In this document: in pieces, positions 22,241 to 30,297 of the stretch
How the letters are laid out: the number at the start of each line of letters is the position of its first letter
Numbering within the stretch: position 1 is the first letter of the stretch
Assembly: GCA_017525505.1 (NCBI GenBank)
Contig: JAFXSR010000035.1
Location: 1-34,433, forward strand
DNA length: 34,433 nt
DNA from: Bacteroidales bacterium
GTDB taxonomy: Bacteria; Bacteroidota; Bacteroidia; Bacteroidales; WCHB1-69
Direction of reading: 5' to 3'
Notes under the pieces: generated by a model
Told to the model about the DNA's origin: nothing
The model's input: the letters and a program-made list of their open reading frames with translations, nothing else
Database searches by the model: none
Program-made: the position numbers and the translations under genes

Positions 22241-22708
22241 ATGGCTCCGTTTCTAACTATCGGATTAGGGGTTTTATCTGGAGTCACCGCATCGGGTAAT
22301 CGGTTTTCATCTTCAGCATATAGTGTTATGCCCCAAAAACAAACTTCGACTGGAGCGGCGGTTGTGGATTTTTTGGTTGTGAACAAATTGGGGGATAACT
22401 TTCACAAACTTCATAGTTTCCTGAATCTTAAAAATGGTTGGAACGGTTATGACGGCAAATCCTTTTCCAAATTAACCATCAACAGAACTCTTTCTATCCT
22501 GAAAAAACTGAATGTTCAACCAAAAATGTTTCCCACCGGTAGAGGCACTATACAGCTGGAGTATCATATTGACGATGATAATCTGGTTGAAATGGAAGTC
22601 TCCTCGACGGAAATAAGTGTATTATGGGTAATTGACGGTAATGAAAGCGAAGAGGAAATTTCCGATATTCGTGTCGCAAGTAAGAAATTAAACGATTTTA
22701 TCAGCTAA
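22241..22708 (+). CDS. Cargo cassette gene 2, NGWNGYDG-motif protein
   Basis: A 155-residue protein. Residues 50-135 carry the pattern FLNLKNGWNGYDGKSFSKLT, then a helix, then MFPTGRGTIQLEYHIDDDNL and a strand ISVLWVI. To my memory this WDGYGA-like then GxIxLEW pattern marks a widespread, unnamed bacterial protein family often encoded beside a second small gene like the one that follows. The N-terminus (about 1-22) is hydrophobic and small-residue rich, perhaps a membrane or export segment. It starts 2 bases after gene 1, so translation is probably coupled. Confidence 0.65.
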   Translation: MAPFLTIGLGVLSGVTASGNRFSSSAYSVMPQKQTSTGAAVVDFLVVNKLGDNFHKLHSFLNLKNGWNGYDGKSFSKLTINRTLSILKKLNVQPKMFPTGRGTIQLEYHIDDDNLVEMEVSSTEISVLWVIDGNESEEEISDIRVASKKLNDFIS

Positions 22709-22711
22709 AGT

Positions 22712-23089
22712 ATGTTAGACGAGATAATTGCCGAGGATGAATACCTGTATAGAGGGGTTGTGGATGCTTGTTGGGATGAGAAAGAGGGACGTCCAAGTTC
22801 TGCGGCATTCAAGGACTCAAAAGGTATTTCAGTTGATAGGGATGGTGGTAGGGACAAAGAAAATTGTGTGAAACGACTGTTGAGCGTGAAAGATTTCCAT
22901 GCCGTTTGTCGTTTGACAGCCAGGGATGCCAGGAGTTGTGATACTTTTGTCAAATATCTTCCTGTTGATGGAAATGAATATCATTCAGAGATTCATGATT
23001 CTGAAAATCAAGTTGAAATAAAATCCAAGGCCAAATCGAGGAGGCTGAACAACAAAGCGGAAGTTGTATTCTGTAAAGATGATATATAG
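22712..23089 (+). CDS. Cargo cassette gene 3, SSAAFKDS-SVD-motif protein
   Basis: A 125-residue protein. YLYRGVVDACW followed by GRPSSAAFKDSKGISVDRDG and later VCRLTARDARSC resembles a widespread small family with an RRI...PSSxAFxxxxxxSVD pattern and a strand LTAGxAR; I recall it next to the gene 2 family. The C-terminal 25 residues are basic (SKAKSRRLNNKAEVVF). No catalytic motif is certain. It closes the operon before a terminator. The three genes together are a candidate undescribed system. Confidence 0.65.
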   Translation: MLDEIIAEDEYLYRGVVDACWDEKEGRPSSAAFKDSKGISVDRDGGRDKENCVKRLLSVKDFHAVCRLTARDARSCDTFVKYLPVDGNEYHSEIHDSENQVEIKSKAKSRRLNNKAEVVFCKDDI

Positions 23090-23136
23090 CCTCTTTAACA
23101 TTCGATACCTTATTAATAACATCTGATAACACACTA

Positions 23137-23163
23137 ACGACCTCGATTGAGGCCGTTTTTTTA
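23137..23163 (+). terminator. Terminator of the second cargo cassette
   Basis: ACG-A-CCTC, loop GATT and GAGG-C-CGT followed by seven T. Confidence 0.85.
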
Positions 23164-23171
23164 ACTTTTTC

Positions 23172-23212
23172 TACACAAACCGCACACAATTCGAAAATTT
23201 GTTGTATCTTTG
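23172..23212 (+). promoter_or_regulatory. Promoter with shared block, copy B
   Basis: The -7 box TATCTTTG lies at 23205-23212, preceded by ACACAAACCGCACACAATTC. It drives the second RNA element. Confidence 0.7.
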
Positions 23213-23216
23213 CAGC

Positions 23217-23358
23217 ACCAAACTACCATAATATGATACAGATAATCCAGAACGATATTTATAAAAGCCGGTATGGTACGCCACTGGGAAACCATTGGCG
23301 GGGATGTGGTAGTCCCGGTATCCCTAAGCCGGTTTTTTTGTTACCAAATTACCACAAT
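23217..23358 (+). repeat. Direct repeat flanking RNA copy 2
   Basis: ACCAAACTACCATAAT (23217-23232) and ACCAAATTACCACAAT (23343-23358) match at 14 of 16 positions. They resemble each other more than the repeat at locus 1, and again the second copy directly precedes the start codon. Confidence 0.75.
23261..23339 (+). ncRNA. Structured RNA leader, copy 2
   Basis: AAAAGCCGGTATGG (23263-23276) can pair with CCTAAGCCGGTTTTT in a closing stem ending in seven T. Inside lie GGTACGCC, the hairpin GCCACTGG-GAAA-CCATTGGC, the hairpin GGGA/TCCC around GTGGT, then CGGTATCCC. Motif order and spacing match copy 1 although much of the stem sequence differs, as expected of a conserved RNA fold. It starts about 50 bases after the promoter start and precedes ATG 23360. 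Confidence 0.7.
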
Positions 23359-23359
23359 T

Positions 23360-23611
23360 ATGTTTTCATTACAAACAACCAGCTCAGAGGGCCGCACGCC
23401 CAAGTCAAGGATCCGCGACTATTTCACCGCGGCTTTCCCGGAATCAAAGACAATCAAGGTTGAGAAGTTCCACTGGGGCTTCAGGGTGCGCCTGCGCTTC
23501 CGCATCGATGGCCACAGCGTCTCGGTGTTCAACTTCATCCCCAACGACAGCCCGCTGTCCTGCCTGAGAATATGGATGACCTTCGTTGAGAAGATGGAAC
23601 GGTACTGCTGA
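23360..23611 (+). CDS. Small hypothetical protein led by RNA copy 2
   Basis: An 83-residue protein from ATG 23360, MFSLQTTSSEGRTPKSRIRD, directly after the A/C-rich repeat. Longer starts lie in the RNA. It is basic, with strands (FRVRLRFRIDGHSVSVFNFI). It shows no clear similarity to the gene behind RNA copy 1. No family is recognised. Confidence 0.65.
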   Translation: MFSLQTTSSEGRTPKSRIRDYFTAAFPESKTIKVEKFHWGFRVRLRFRIDGHSVSVFNFIPNDSPLSCLRIWMTFVEKMERYC

Positions 23612-23630
23612 AAAAAAAAGTACAAAAAAC

Positions 23631-23670
23631 ACACAAAAAGCACACAATTTAAAAATATTTCGTATATTTG
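23631..23670 (+). promoter_or_regulatory. Promoter with shared block, copy C
   Basis: ACACAAAAAGCACACAATTT followed by AAAAATATTT and the -7 box TATATTTG (23663-23670). Very similar to copy A at 21791. Confidence 0.7.
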
Positions 23671-23676
23671 CACTCG

Positions 23677-23687
23677 AAAGGAGGTGA
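23677..23687 (+). promoter_or_regulatory. Strong Shine-Dalgarno AAAGGAGGTGA
   Basis: It ends 6 bases before ATG 23694, supporting translation of a very short ORF. Confidence 0.75.
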
Positions 23688-23693
23688 CTGAAA

Positions 23694-23795
23694 ATGATAA
23701 CAGGAATCATCATACCGGCAATAGTGGTGTACATAATCGTGAAAATGAGCGAGAATGGCTCTTCATGGGGCGGAAGTTCAATAACGAATCACTAA
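23694..23795 (+). CDS. 33-residue single-helix membrane peptide
   Basis: The ORF has its own promoter and a strong Shine-Dalgarno, so it is probably translated despite its size. Residues 1-17 (MITGIIIPAIVVYIIVK) form one hydrophobic helix; the polar tail has SSWGGSS. It resembles the minus-strand peptide at 24033-24119 (MIT, hydrophobic run, K, then a W-D/G-G motif). Such tiny hydrophobic peptides can be type I toxins, holin-like or superinfection-exclusion factors. Nothing decides between these. Confidence 0.6.
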   Translation: MITGIIIPAIVVYIIVKMSENGSSWGGSSITNH

Positions 23796-23856
23796 GAATT
23801 CTTGTCACAAATCAATTCCGATATAATCTGTATGTTTGCCATAAATATTGAAATTT

Positions 23857-23946
23857 ATGGCAAAGGAAACCCACAAAAGGATTATTGTATGGCTCAACCA
23901 GCAGGGATTTGAGAACAGCCTGAAATTTATAAATTTCCATATTAAA
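23857..23946 (+). pseudogene. Truncated copy of the tape-measure N-terminus
   Basis: MAKETHKRIIVWLNQQGFEN aligns with the true tape-measure start MAKEVNKRVNVWINGKEVEN, then similarity is lost. DNA is diverged, so it is not a recent exact duplication. The frame continues to 24036 through unrelated sequence. It probably marks a recombination junction at the edge of the minus-strand peptide cassette. A short functional decoy protein is the alternative. Confidence 0.6.
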
Positions 23947-23978
23947 GAAAGCAGCCGATCTTTTTCAAGACCGGCTGC
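23944..23978 (-). terminator. Minus-strand terminator of the peptide cassette
   Basis: GCAGCCGATCTT (23951-23962), loop and AAGACCGGCTGC (23967-23978) pair with one mismatch. On the minus strand TTTCTTT follows. Confidence 0.75.
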
Positions 23979-24032
23979 TGCGATATCCTTAATGCGCTAT
24001 ACCTTGCGCGAGGTTTTAAACAAAAGGAAGAA

Positions 24033-24119
24033 TTAAAAGATGTTACCATCCCACGACTCGTTCTTAATCTTTCTATAGAAGATTACAGCGGCTATTACTA
24101 TTAAAATAGTTGTTATCAT
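24033..24119 (-). CDS. 28-residue minus-strand membrane peptide
   Basis: Start CAT at 24117-24119, 22 bases after a -7 box. Residues 1-15 (MITTILIVIAAVIFY) form a hydrophobic helix followed by RKIKN and a W-D-G tail. It is related in plan to the plus-strand peptide at 23694-23795. It has its own promoter (24141-24148) and terminator (23944-23978), the structure of a moron. Function unknown. Confidence 0.55.
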   Translation of the reverse strand: MITTILIVIAAVIFYRKIKNESWDGNIF

Positions 24120-24140
24120 CTCTTTGTGATTTTGACACTG

Positions 24141-24148
24141 CAAATATA
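24141..24148 (-). promoter_or_regulatory. Minus-strand -7 box TATATTTG
   Basis: It is followed by GCAGTGTCAAAATCA, nearly the same start as the minus-strand RNA promoter at 6886-6893. Confidence 0.65.
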
Positions 24149-24186
24149 AGAAAAAAATTAATACAGAATCCCTATAAAAATATATT

Positions 24187-27100
24187 ATGGCAAAGGAAGT
24201 AAATAAGAGGGTCAATGTGTGGATTAACGGGAAAGAAGTCGAGAATAATGTTAAATCCATACGCGCAGCAATGGTTCAGTTGACAAATCAGTTGAATAAA
24301 ATGGACATTGGCTCTGCGGAATATATAGAAACATCCAAGAAACTGCGTGATTTGAAAGCGATTTATGATGAGCATTGTAAATCGTTGAAAATGACCAATC
24401 AAGAAATTGAGAACAACACAACCTCTTGGAAAAAGAATATTATTCATTGGGGTGCCTTTGCAGCTGCGGCCCAGGGTGCTTCCGCTGCCATCCAACGTTT
24501 CGTCGCCGCTACCCAGGAGTATGTGGATGCTTACGCCAAGCTGGATGATGCGATGACCAATGTAAGCAAATACACCGGACTTACCCGTGAGGAAGTGAAG
24601 CAGATGAACGAGGAGTTCCGGCAGATGGACACCCGGACACCCACCGAGAAGCTCAATGCCTTGGCTGCCGATGCGGGCCGTTTGGGTATTACCTCCAAAG
24701 AAGCCATCAAGGATTTCGTGGAGGCCGCCGACATCATCAACGTGGCCTTGGGCGAAGACCTTGGTGAGGATGCTGTGAAGGAAATCGGCAAGTTGGCCGA
24801 CATGTTCGGCACCACCGACACCATGGGCTTGCGAGGTGCCATGCTGGCCACCGGCAGCGCCATCAATACCTTGGCGCAGTCATCATCGGCCAGCGAACGG
24901 TATCTGATGGACTTCACCTCACGCCTGTCAGGGGCGGCAAATCAGGCGAAGATGACGCAGGCCGAAGTGCTCGGTTTCGCCTCGGTACTCGACCAGAACA
25001 AGCAGCAGGTTGAAATGAGTGCCACGGCCATGCAGAAGCTACTGATGAACATGTTCACCGCCCCAGAAAAATACGCCCGGCTGGCGGGTGTGTCGGTTCA
25101 GGAGTTTGCCGATGCACTCAAGAACGACGCAAACGAGGCTCTGCTGTCATTTTTGGAGACATTGCACAATAAAGGCGGTTTGTCTGAACTTGCGCCCATA
25201 TTCAAGGACCTTGGTCTGGATGGTGCGCGCGCCAGTGGTGTAATCAGCGTGCTTGCCCAGAAAATAGACGATGTGAGGGAAGCTCAGAACATGGCCAACA
25301 CCGCATTCGCAGAAGGAACATCTGTCATCAAAGAGGCCGCTGCCGTCAACGGCAACGCCGCTGCCCAGTTGGATAAAGCCAAGAAAGCGGTTGAGGATGC
25401 CAAAGCAGAACTGGGCGAAAAACTTGTCCCTGTTTTAACGGCTGTAACTAATGGGACTTCTGGCTTTATTAGAGCACTTACTAAACTTCCGAAAACAGTT
25501 GGAGATAACAAGGCTCTGTTGGTTGTTTTTGCCACATTATTATCGAAACAGATTTTGCTTCTGGTAAATAATACGGTGGCTTTGACAAAGAAAACTTTGG
25601 CAATTGTTAAAGACACTGTGGTACAGCGGACCAATATGGCAGTTACTAATCTTTCAACTTTAAGACTTTACGCACACGGATTAGCCCATGATATTGCAAC
25701 TGGAAAAATCAGATTACATATCGCAGCACAAGAAGCCCTGTCCATGGTAATGAAAAAGACGCCATGGGGTTTTGTTATTGGCATGATAGCCACTGCTGTA
25801 GCTGCTGTGAAAATGTTTACAGCCAAGCAACGGGAAGCAAAAAAGGTTACTGAAGAGTTCAATAAAGCTTGTGCTCAGGAACAGGCCGAAGCGGAATATC
25901 TCTTCGGAAAACTCAAGAAAGCAGAAAAGGGTACCAAGGACTATGAAGAAGCTCTTCAGAAGCTCAAAGAAAAATATCCGGAGATTATCCAAAAGCACAT
26001 CGACGAAGAAGGAAGGCTCCGCAATATCGAGCAGGCTTATAAAGATGTGATTACTCAGATTCAGGCAAAGATAGCCTTGGATATGAGAGAAAAACAAAAT
26101 ACGGACACTATCGCCAAACACACGTCTGAACAACTTGATCTGTTTAACAAGTTGAGAAAAAGACTGTCGAAAGACTATACCGAGTCTCAAGTCAAGGATA
26201 TGATGGATGCCGTGCAAACAATGACCAAGGCAGGTAAAGATTCTAATGCTATATTCAAATCCTTGCAAGATAACTATGGTTATACCCACTCTAGTGGGTT
26301 GTTTGGTATAGTAGGTATTTTAACTGCTCTTACCGAAGAACAACGTAAGATGACGGAGGAAGTGGAAGCTACCAACAATCAGTATGATCCATTTATTGAC
26401 AATCTTACAAAATCGGAGGGCGAGCTGGACGAAATTGCCAGGATAGATGCTCAAATCGCAGATCTTCAAAAACAAATCTATGGTGCCGAGAACCGAAAGG
26501 ATATTCGCCAGCAGATTGAAGATTTGAAAAAGCTGAAACAGCAAAAATTGGAGAATAAAAAAGCTGATTCCGGCAATTCTCCTGGTTCCTCTGAAGAAAC
26601 TGACCCAGAAGAAGCTGAGCGCAAACGAAAAAAAATACTTCAAGACCGTGATGCCTTTGAAAAGAAGCTTGCGCAGATGCGCACCAAGGAGCAAACCGAC
26701 CTGCTAACCGGCTGGGAGAAAACCAGACAGCAAATCATCGATAAATACAAGGAGATGGAAGCCGAGGCCGTGAAACTCTACGGCGAGAATTCCCAAATGC
26801 TGAAAGATGTCCAGGCGCAACGTGACCAGGCCATCGCCGAAGCTGGACAGAAATATATCCAGGATATGGCCAAGGCACTTGATAAGTCGGCATCGGAAAT
26901 TTCAAAATGGCAAAATGAACTGGGGAAAGACGGGAACAGTGAGGTGATGAACGCTGTTTTGGGCGTAAAGGAGAAATGGACCGAGCGTGCCAACGAGATA
27001 GTGAATACCCTGAAAGGTCTCCTGGATACCCGTAAACTGATGGCCACCGATGGCTTGGATACCACCGCCATCGATGAGCAGATTGCCAAGCTGGAGCAAC

Positions 27101-28347
27101 ACCTTGAAAATATTTCAAACCTGACGGTCCAGGAAATTGGCAAGACCTACCAGAAATACGAAAAACAAACTGCCGACTTCATTACAGCAGAAGCCAAGGC
27201 AGCCAAAGAAGCCACCATGACCGAGGTGGAGAAACAGAAGGCCGCCATTCAGGAACGCTACCAGTTAGAGATTGACAAAATCAACAAACTCATTGCTGCC
27301 AAGCTTCAGAACGAGGTGTTGGATGAGGCGGAAATCAAGAGCCTTCGCGATAAGATTGAGCTGCTGAAGAGAATGCAGGCTGAAGCCGAGGCTGCTGTTG
27401 TCAAACAGGCGTCAGGAGGTCTTAGAGGCAAGTCGATATGGCAGCAATTGGCTGAGTTTGACTGGAGCAATCTCGCCAACAACTGGCAGAAAGGACTTGA
27501 CCTGATGGCCAACGCCCTTGATGATTTTGCTTATTCGGCCATGAGCATCTTCAATACCATCAACCAGATGCAAAGCAACCGTGAACAGGCGGAATTTGAC
27601 AGTTATTGCAAGATGCAGGACGACAAGGCGAAGAACTTGCAGGAGCGGCTGAATAAAGGCCTTATCTCGCAGGAAAAATACGACGCTGAAATCGCCAAAA
27701 TGGAGGAGGAGAAAGAAGCCAAGGAGAAACAGATGAAGCATGAGCAGTTTGAGCGTGAGCGTCAGTCCTCGTTTGCCGAAGTGCTGATACAGGGAGTTAT
27801 CGCCGTAGCCAGAGCTTTCGCCGACTACGGCTGGCCAGGGGGATTGATTCCTGCGGCACTATCTACAGCGCAGACAGCTGTGCAGACTGCTATGATTTCG
27901 TCGCAGGTCAACCCGTATGCACGTGGCGGTTATATCGATAGGGAGCAGCTGGCTCTGATGGGCGAGGAAGGTCAGGAATGGGTAGCCTCCAACAGACTGC
28001 TCACCGATAAGAAAACCGCTCCTGTAATCTCGGCGTTGGAAAGCTACCAGAGGGGGGACATCAGGGCTCTTGATATGCTGAGGGTACCTGAGCCGAGCTG
28101 GGAAAAGTTGTCACAAAGCAGTCGAAAACTTTCACGTACCTTTGCTCCGTCAGCCCCGGTAAACAATTACTACTATACCAACTCAAACAACACTACCACA
28201 TCCGACAACAGCGAGCTGCTGGCTGTGATGAAACGCATGGACGCGTACCTGAGAGACCCGAAGAATCGTCAGGCTGTAATCAGCCGCAAAATGCAACTGG
28301 AGTTTGACCGTATGGAAACCGAAATCAAACAACTGGCCCGATTATGA
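24187..28347 (+). CDS. Tail tape measure protein
   Basis: A 1386-residue protein, the longest in the window. Residues about 100-420 match the TP901-type tape-measure core (YTGLTREEVKQMNEEFRQMD, LAADAGRLGITSKEAIKDFV). Two hydrophobic segments near 437-460 and 520-545 could insert in the host membrane during DNA ejection. Residues about 560-1130 are long coiled coils. The C-terminus (about 1270-1340) is a small domain (GEEGQEWVASNRLL). Tape measures set tail length and are threaded inside the tube; about 1.5 angstrom per residue gives roughly 200 nm. Bases about 25430-25870 are visibly more AT-rich, suggesting a mosaic exchange. It overlaps the next gene by 4 bases. Confidence 0.9.
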   Translation: MAKEVNKRVNVWINGKEVENNVKSIRAAMVQLTNQLNKMDIGSAEYIETSKKLRDLKAIYDEHCKSLKMTNQEIENNTTSWKKNIIHWGAFAAAAQGASAAIQRFVAATQEYVDAYAKLDDAMTNVSKYTGLTREEVKQMNEEFRQMDTRTPTEKLNALAADAGRLGITSKEAIKDFVEAADIINVALGEDLGEDAVKEIGKLADMFGTTDTMGLRGAMLATGSAINTLAQSSSASERYLMDFTSRLSGAANQAKMTQAEVLGFASVLDQNKQQVEMSATAMQKLLMNMFTAPEKYARLAGVSVQEFADALKNDANEALLSFLETLHNKGGLSELAPIFKDLGLDGARASGVISVLAQKIDDVREAQNMANTAFAEGTSVIKEAAAVNGNAAAQLDKAKKAVEDAKAELGEKLVPVLTAVTNGTSGFIRALTKLPKTVGDNKALLVVFATLLSKQILLLVNNTVALTKKTLAIVKDTVVQRTNMAVTNLSTLRLYAHGLAHDIATGKIRLHIAAQEALSMVMKKTPWGFVIGMIATAVAAVKMFTAKQREAKKVTEEFNKACAQEQAEAEYLFGKLKKAEKGTKDYEEALQKLKEKYPEIIQKHIDEEGRLRNIEQAYKDVITQIQAKIALDMREKQNTDTIAKHTSEQLDLFNKLRKRLSKDYTESQVKDMMDAVQTMTKAGKDSNAIFKSLQDNYGYTHSSGLFGIVGILTALTEEQRKMTEEVEATNNQYDPFIDNLTKSEGELDEIARIDAQIADLQKQIYGAENRKDIRQQIEDLKKLKQQKLENKKADSGNSPGSSEETDPEEAERKRKKILQDRDAFEKKLAQMRTKEQTDLLTGWEKTRQQIIDKYKEMEAEAVKLYGENSQMLKDVQAQRDQAIAEAGQKYIQDMAKALDKSASEISKWQNELGKDGNSEVMNAVLGVKEKWTERANEIVNTLKGLLDTRKLMATDGLDTTAIDEQIAKLEQHLENISNLTVQEIGKTYQKYEKQTADFITAEAKAAKEATMTEVEKQKAAIQERYQLEIDKINKLIAAKLQNEVLDEAEIKSLRDKIELLKRMQAEAEAAVVKQASGGLRGKSIWQQLAEFDWSNLANNWQKGLDLMANALDDFAYSAMSIFNTINQMQSNREQAEFDSYCKMQDDKAKNLQERLNKGLISQEKYDAEIAKMEEEKEAKEKQMKHEQFERERQSSFAEVLIQGVIAVARAFADYGWPGGLIPAALSTAQTAVQTAMISSQVNPYARGGYIDREQLALMGEEGQEWVASNRLLTDKKTAPVISALESYQRGDIRALDMLRVPEPSWEKLSQSSRKLSRTFAPSAPVNNYYYTNSNNTTTSDNSELLAVMKRMDAYLRDPKNRQAVISRKMQLEFDRMETEIKQLARL

Positions 28348-29588
28348 TACAAGTAAGAAAAACACCATTCGCTATCGACTTCGTGGAAAATCACCCTGTG
28401 TTTGAGCTACAGCGGTGGCCCTCTGCAAATGGAGAGCAGCTGCGGGTGAAATTCAAGGTTACCTATCCCGATGGTTCAGTTGTTTACACTCCGGATATGA
28501 TATACGACTATGTGGGCAACACCGTCACTGTGGGTACTGAGATTCTAAAGCATTATTTCAAGCCTGCCGAGATACCGCATTATCAGGACGGATTCAGGGC
28601 AAGGGTCATGGAAAACAATGAGTTGAGCTTTTCAATGCTGTATTCCGACTTCAATAACCCAGGACGAATGCCACAGACCCAGAGTTTTACACTTGTTAAC
28701 GGCTATGTTGAGCCCTATCGATGGGTGAATAATTATCCGGACTGGACGCCACTTTCTATGTCCAGGTTCTATAACCGTTCGGGGATTGACATATTCGGAC
28801 AGGATAATAATGCAACGGTTTATACCTACAGAGGCTGCGAGCAATACTTATACATACGCAATTACGGCTCGTCGGCAATACAGTTAAGCACAACCCTAAG
28901 CGTGACCAACCGAAACGGGATTGTCTCGACTTCAACGCCGGCTGCATATCCAGAGTTCAACAATCCGACCATACCTGCCAAAAGTGTAGTCCGCCTGAGA
29001 GTGGATGCGGATGCCTTCGGCAATGCTCTGGTATATAATATCAACGATGTTTTGCAATACACTTTGAGTATGAGTGTTGGCGGGAACACTATAGCGCGCA
29101 CCTTTGTCTTCAAGGAAACACCATACGGCGCCAAATTCATGCTGTTGAAGAACAAGCTGAACCTTTACGAGTCGTATGTTGTTTTCGATGAGAAAAAAGA
29201 ACTGACAGTGAGCGGCGAACGCACCATTCAGGATGCGTTGGAGATGTATCAAGTCAGCGACACAGAGCAGATATACACTGCCCGTACTGGTTTGTTGCCA
29301 TCAGGGGAAATCTCCTTGCTGGACATTGCCTTGCGCAAAAGGGGCAATTTGCTGCTTGACGGACAGTGGGCGGATCACATAGCCATTGTCCCGGGCACTT
29401 GGACGGTTATAGACCAGCGTGAAGACCTTATAGAAGTGGAATTCCAATACAAGATTGTGAAACGTGAGGCGCGTTGCGAAGGTTCTTTTGAAATCGACAG
29501 CAGTGGCAATGACGACCTTGAAGAAGGTTTTGTTATTGGCGCTCACACGAATATAGGTTCAGATACTATTATTGATGTAAGAATTTAA
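28344..29588 (+). CDS. Distal tail / tail-tip protein candidate
   Basis: A 414-residue, beta-rich protein translationally coupled to the tape measure. It contains HPVFELQRWPSANGEQLRVK near the start, an Ig-like middle (about 170-270, LSVTNRNGIVSTSTPAAYPE) and a C-terminal domain (about 300-390). The gene following the tape measure normally encodes the distal tail or hub protein, and the beta-rich domains fit. I do not recognise a named family. Confidence 0.6.
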   Translation: MIQVRKTPFAIDFVENHPVFELQRWPSANGEQLRVKFKVTYPDGSVVYTPDMIYDYVGNTVTVGTEILKHYFKPAEIPHYQDGFRARVMENNELSFSMLYSDFNNPGRMPQTQSFTLVNGYVEPYRWVNNYPDWTPLSMSRFYNRSGIDIFGQDNNATVYTYRGCEQYLYIRNYGSSAIQLSTTLSVTNRNGIVSTSTPAAYPEFNNPTIPAKSVVRLRVDADAFGNALVYNINDVLQYTLSMSVGGNTIARTFVFKETPYGAKFMLLKNKLNLYESYVVFDEKKELTVSGERTIQDALEMYQVSDTEQIYTARTGLLPSGEISLLDIALRKRGNLLLDGQWADHIAIVPGTWTVIDQREDLIEVEFQYKIVKREARCEGSFEIDSSGNDDLEEGFVIGAHTNIGSDTIIDVRI

Positions 29589-29592
29589 GATT

Positions 29593-30291
29593 ATGAGCAT
29601 ATTGATAGAAAACCTTCAGATAGGCTGCACAGGTGCACAGCTGGTGGCCAAAATCAACGAGATTATTTCAGCCCTTAACGGAGTGGAACAAACCACTGAC
29701 TACGAGGCGTTGACCAATAAACCAAGTATTAACGGTGTCACTTTGTTGGGCAACAAGACAACCGGAAATCTGATGTTTGAACTGGCAGATGCAGGCGATT
29801 ATTCCACTTTGATTGCTACCTTGGCCACGAAGGCAGAACTGACCGCAGCAGGAACAAATATCATTGATTTGGCATCAGAGGCTGTCAAGTCGGAACTGGC
29901 GTCAAGAATCCCAATGGATTATTCAGAAGTCAATGAATCTACTATGATTAATGACGCTGCATATATTTACGTGTTGTCCAAGGAGGGTCTGCGAAAGGTG
30001 TCTATCGCAAATCTGTGCAATAATGTGGCTTTAAAAACCGTGTCTTCCAGCACTTTGGAAAAAGCGGTTCAGTCGCAACTTGTGATGTTGGAGGTAAGTG
30101 GCGAACAGAATGGTGAGAATGTCAATTTTAAGGTTGACAGGGCATACATCTATGGCACATCTCACCTGTTCCTGAATGGCCAGCGGCTGGTTTCAGGATC
30201 GGATTATATCGAGGATAAGGTGGGATTTGCAATGCTAACTCATGCACCTGAGCAGAGTGATAGCCTTGTATTTATCACAGCAACTAAATAG
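29593..30291 (+). CDS. Tail fibre-associated structural protein
   Basis: A 232-residue protein. The N-terminus (LQIGCTGAQLVAKINEIISA) followed by YEALTNKPSINGVTLLGNKT is a pattern very common in phage fibre and neck-appendage proteins. The C-terminal part (about 165-232) is a small beta domain (HLFLNGQRLVSGSDYIEDK) resembling a receptor-binding or trimer-tip module. It probably forms part of the baseplate appendage. Specific role unknown. Confidence 0.6.
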   Translation: MSILIENLQIGCTGAQLVAKINEIISALNGVEQTTDYEALTNKPSINGVTLLGNKTTGNLMFELADAGDYSTLIATLATKAELTAAGTNIIDLASEAVKSELASRIPMDYSEVNESTMINDAAYIYVLSKEGLRKVSIANLCNNVALKTVSSSTLEKAVQSQLVMLEVSGEQNGENVNFKVDRAYIYGTSHLFLNGQRLVSGSDYIEDKVGFAMLTHAPEQSDSLVFITATK

Positions 30292-30297
30292 TAAAAT

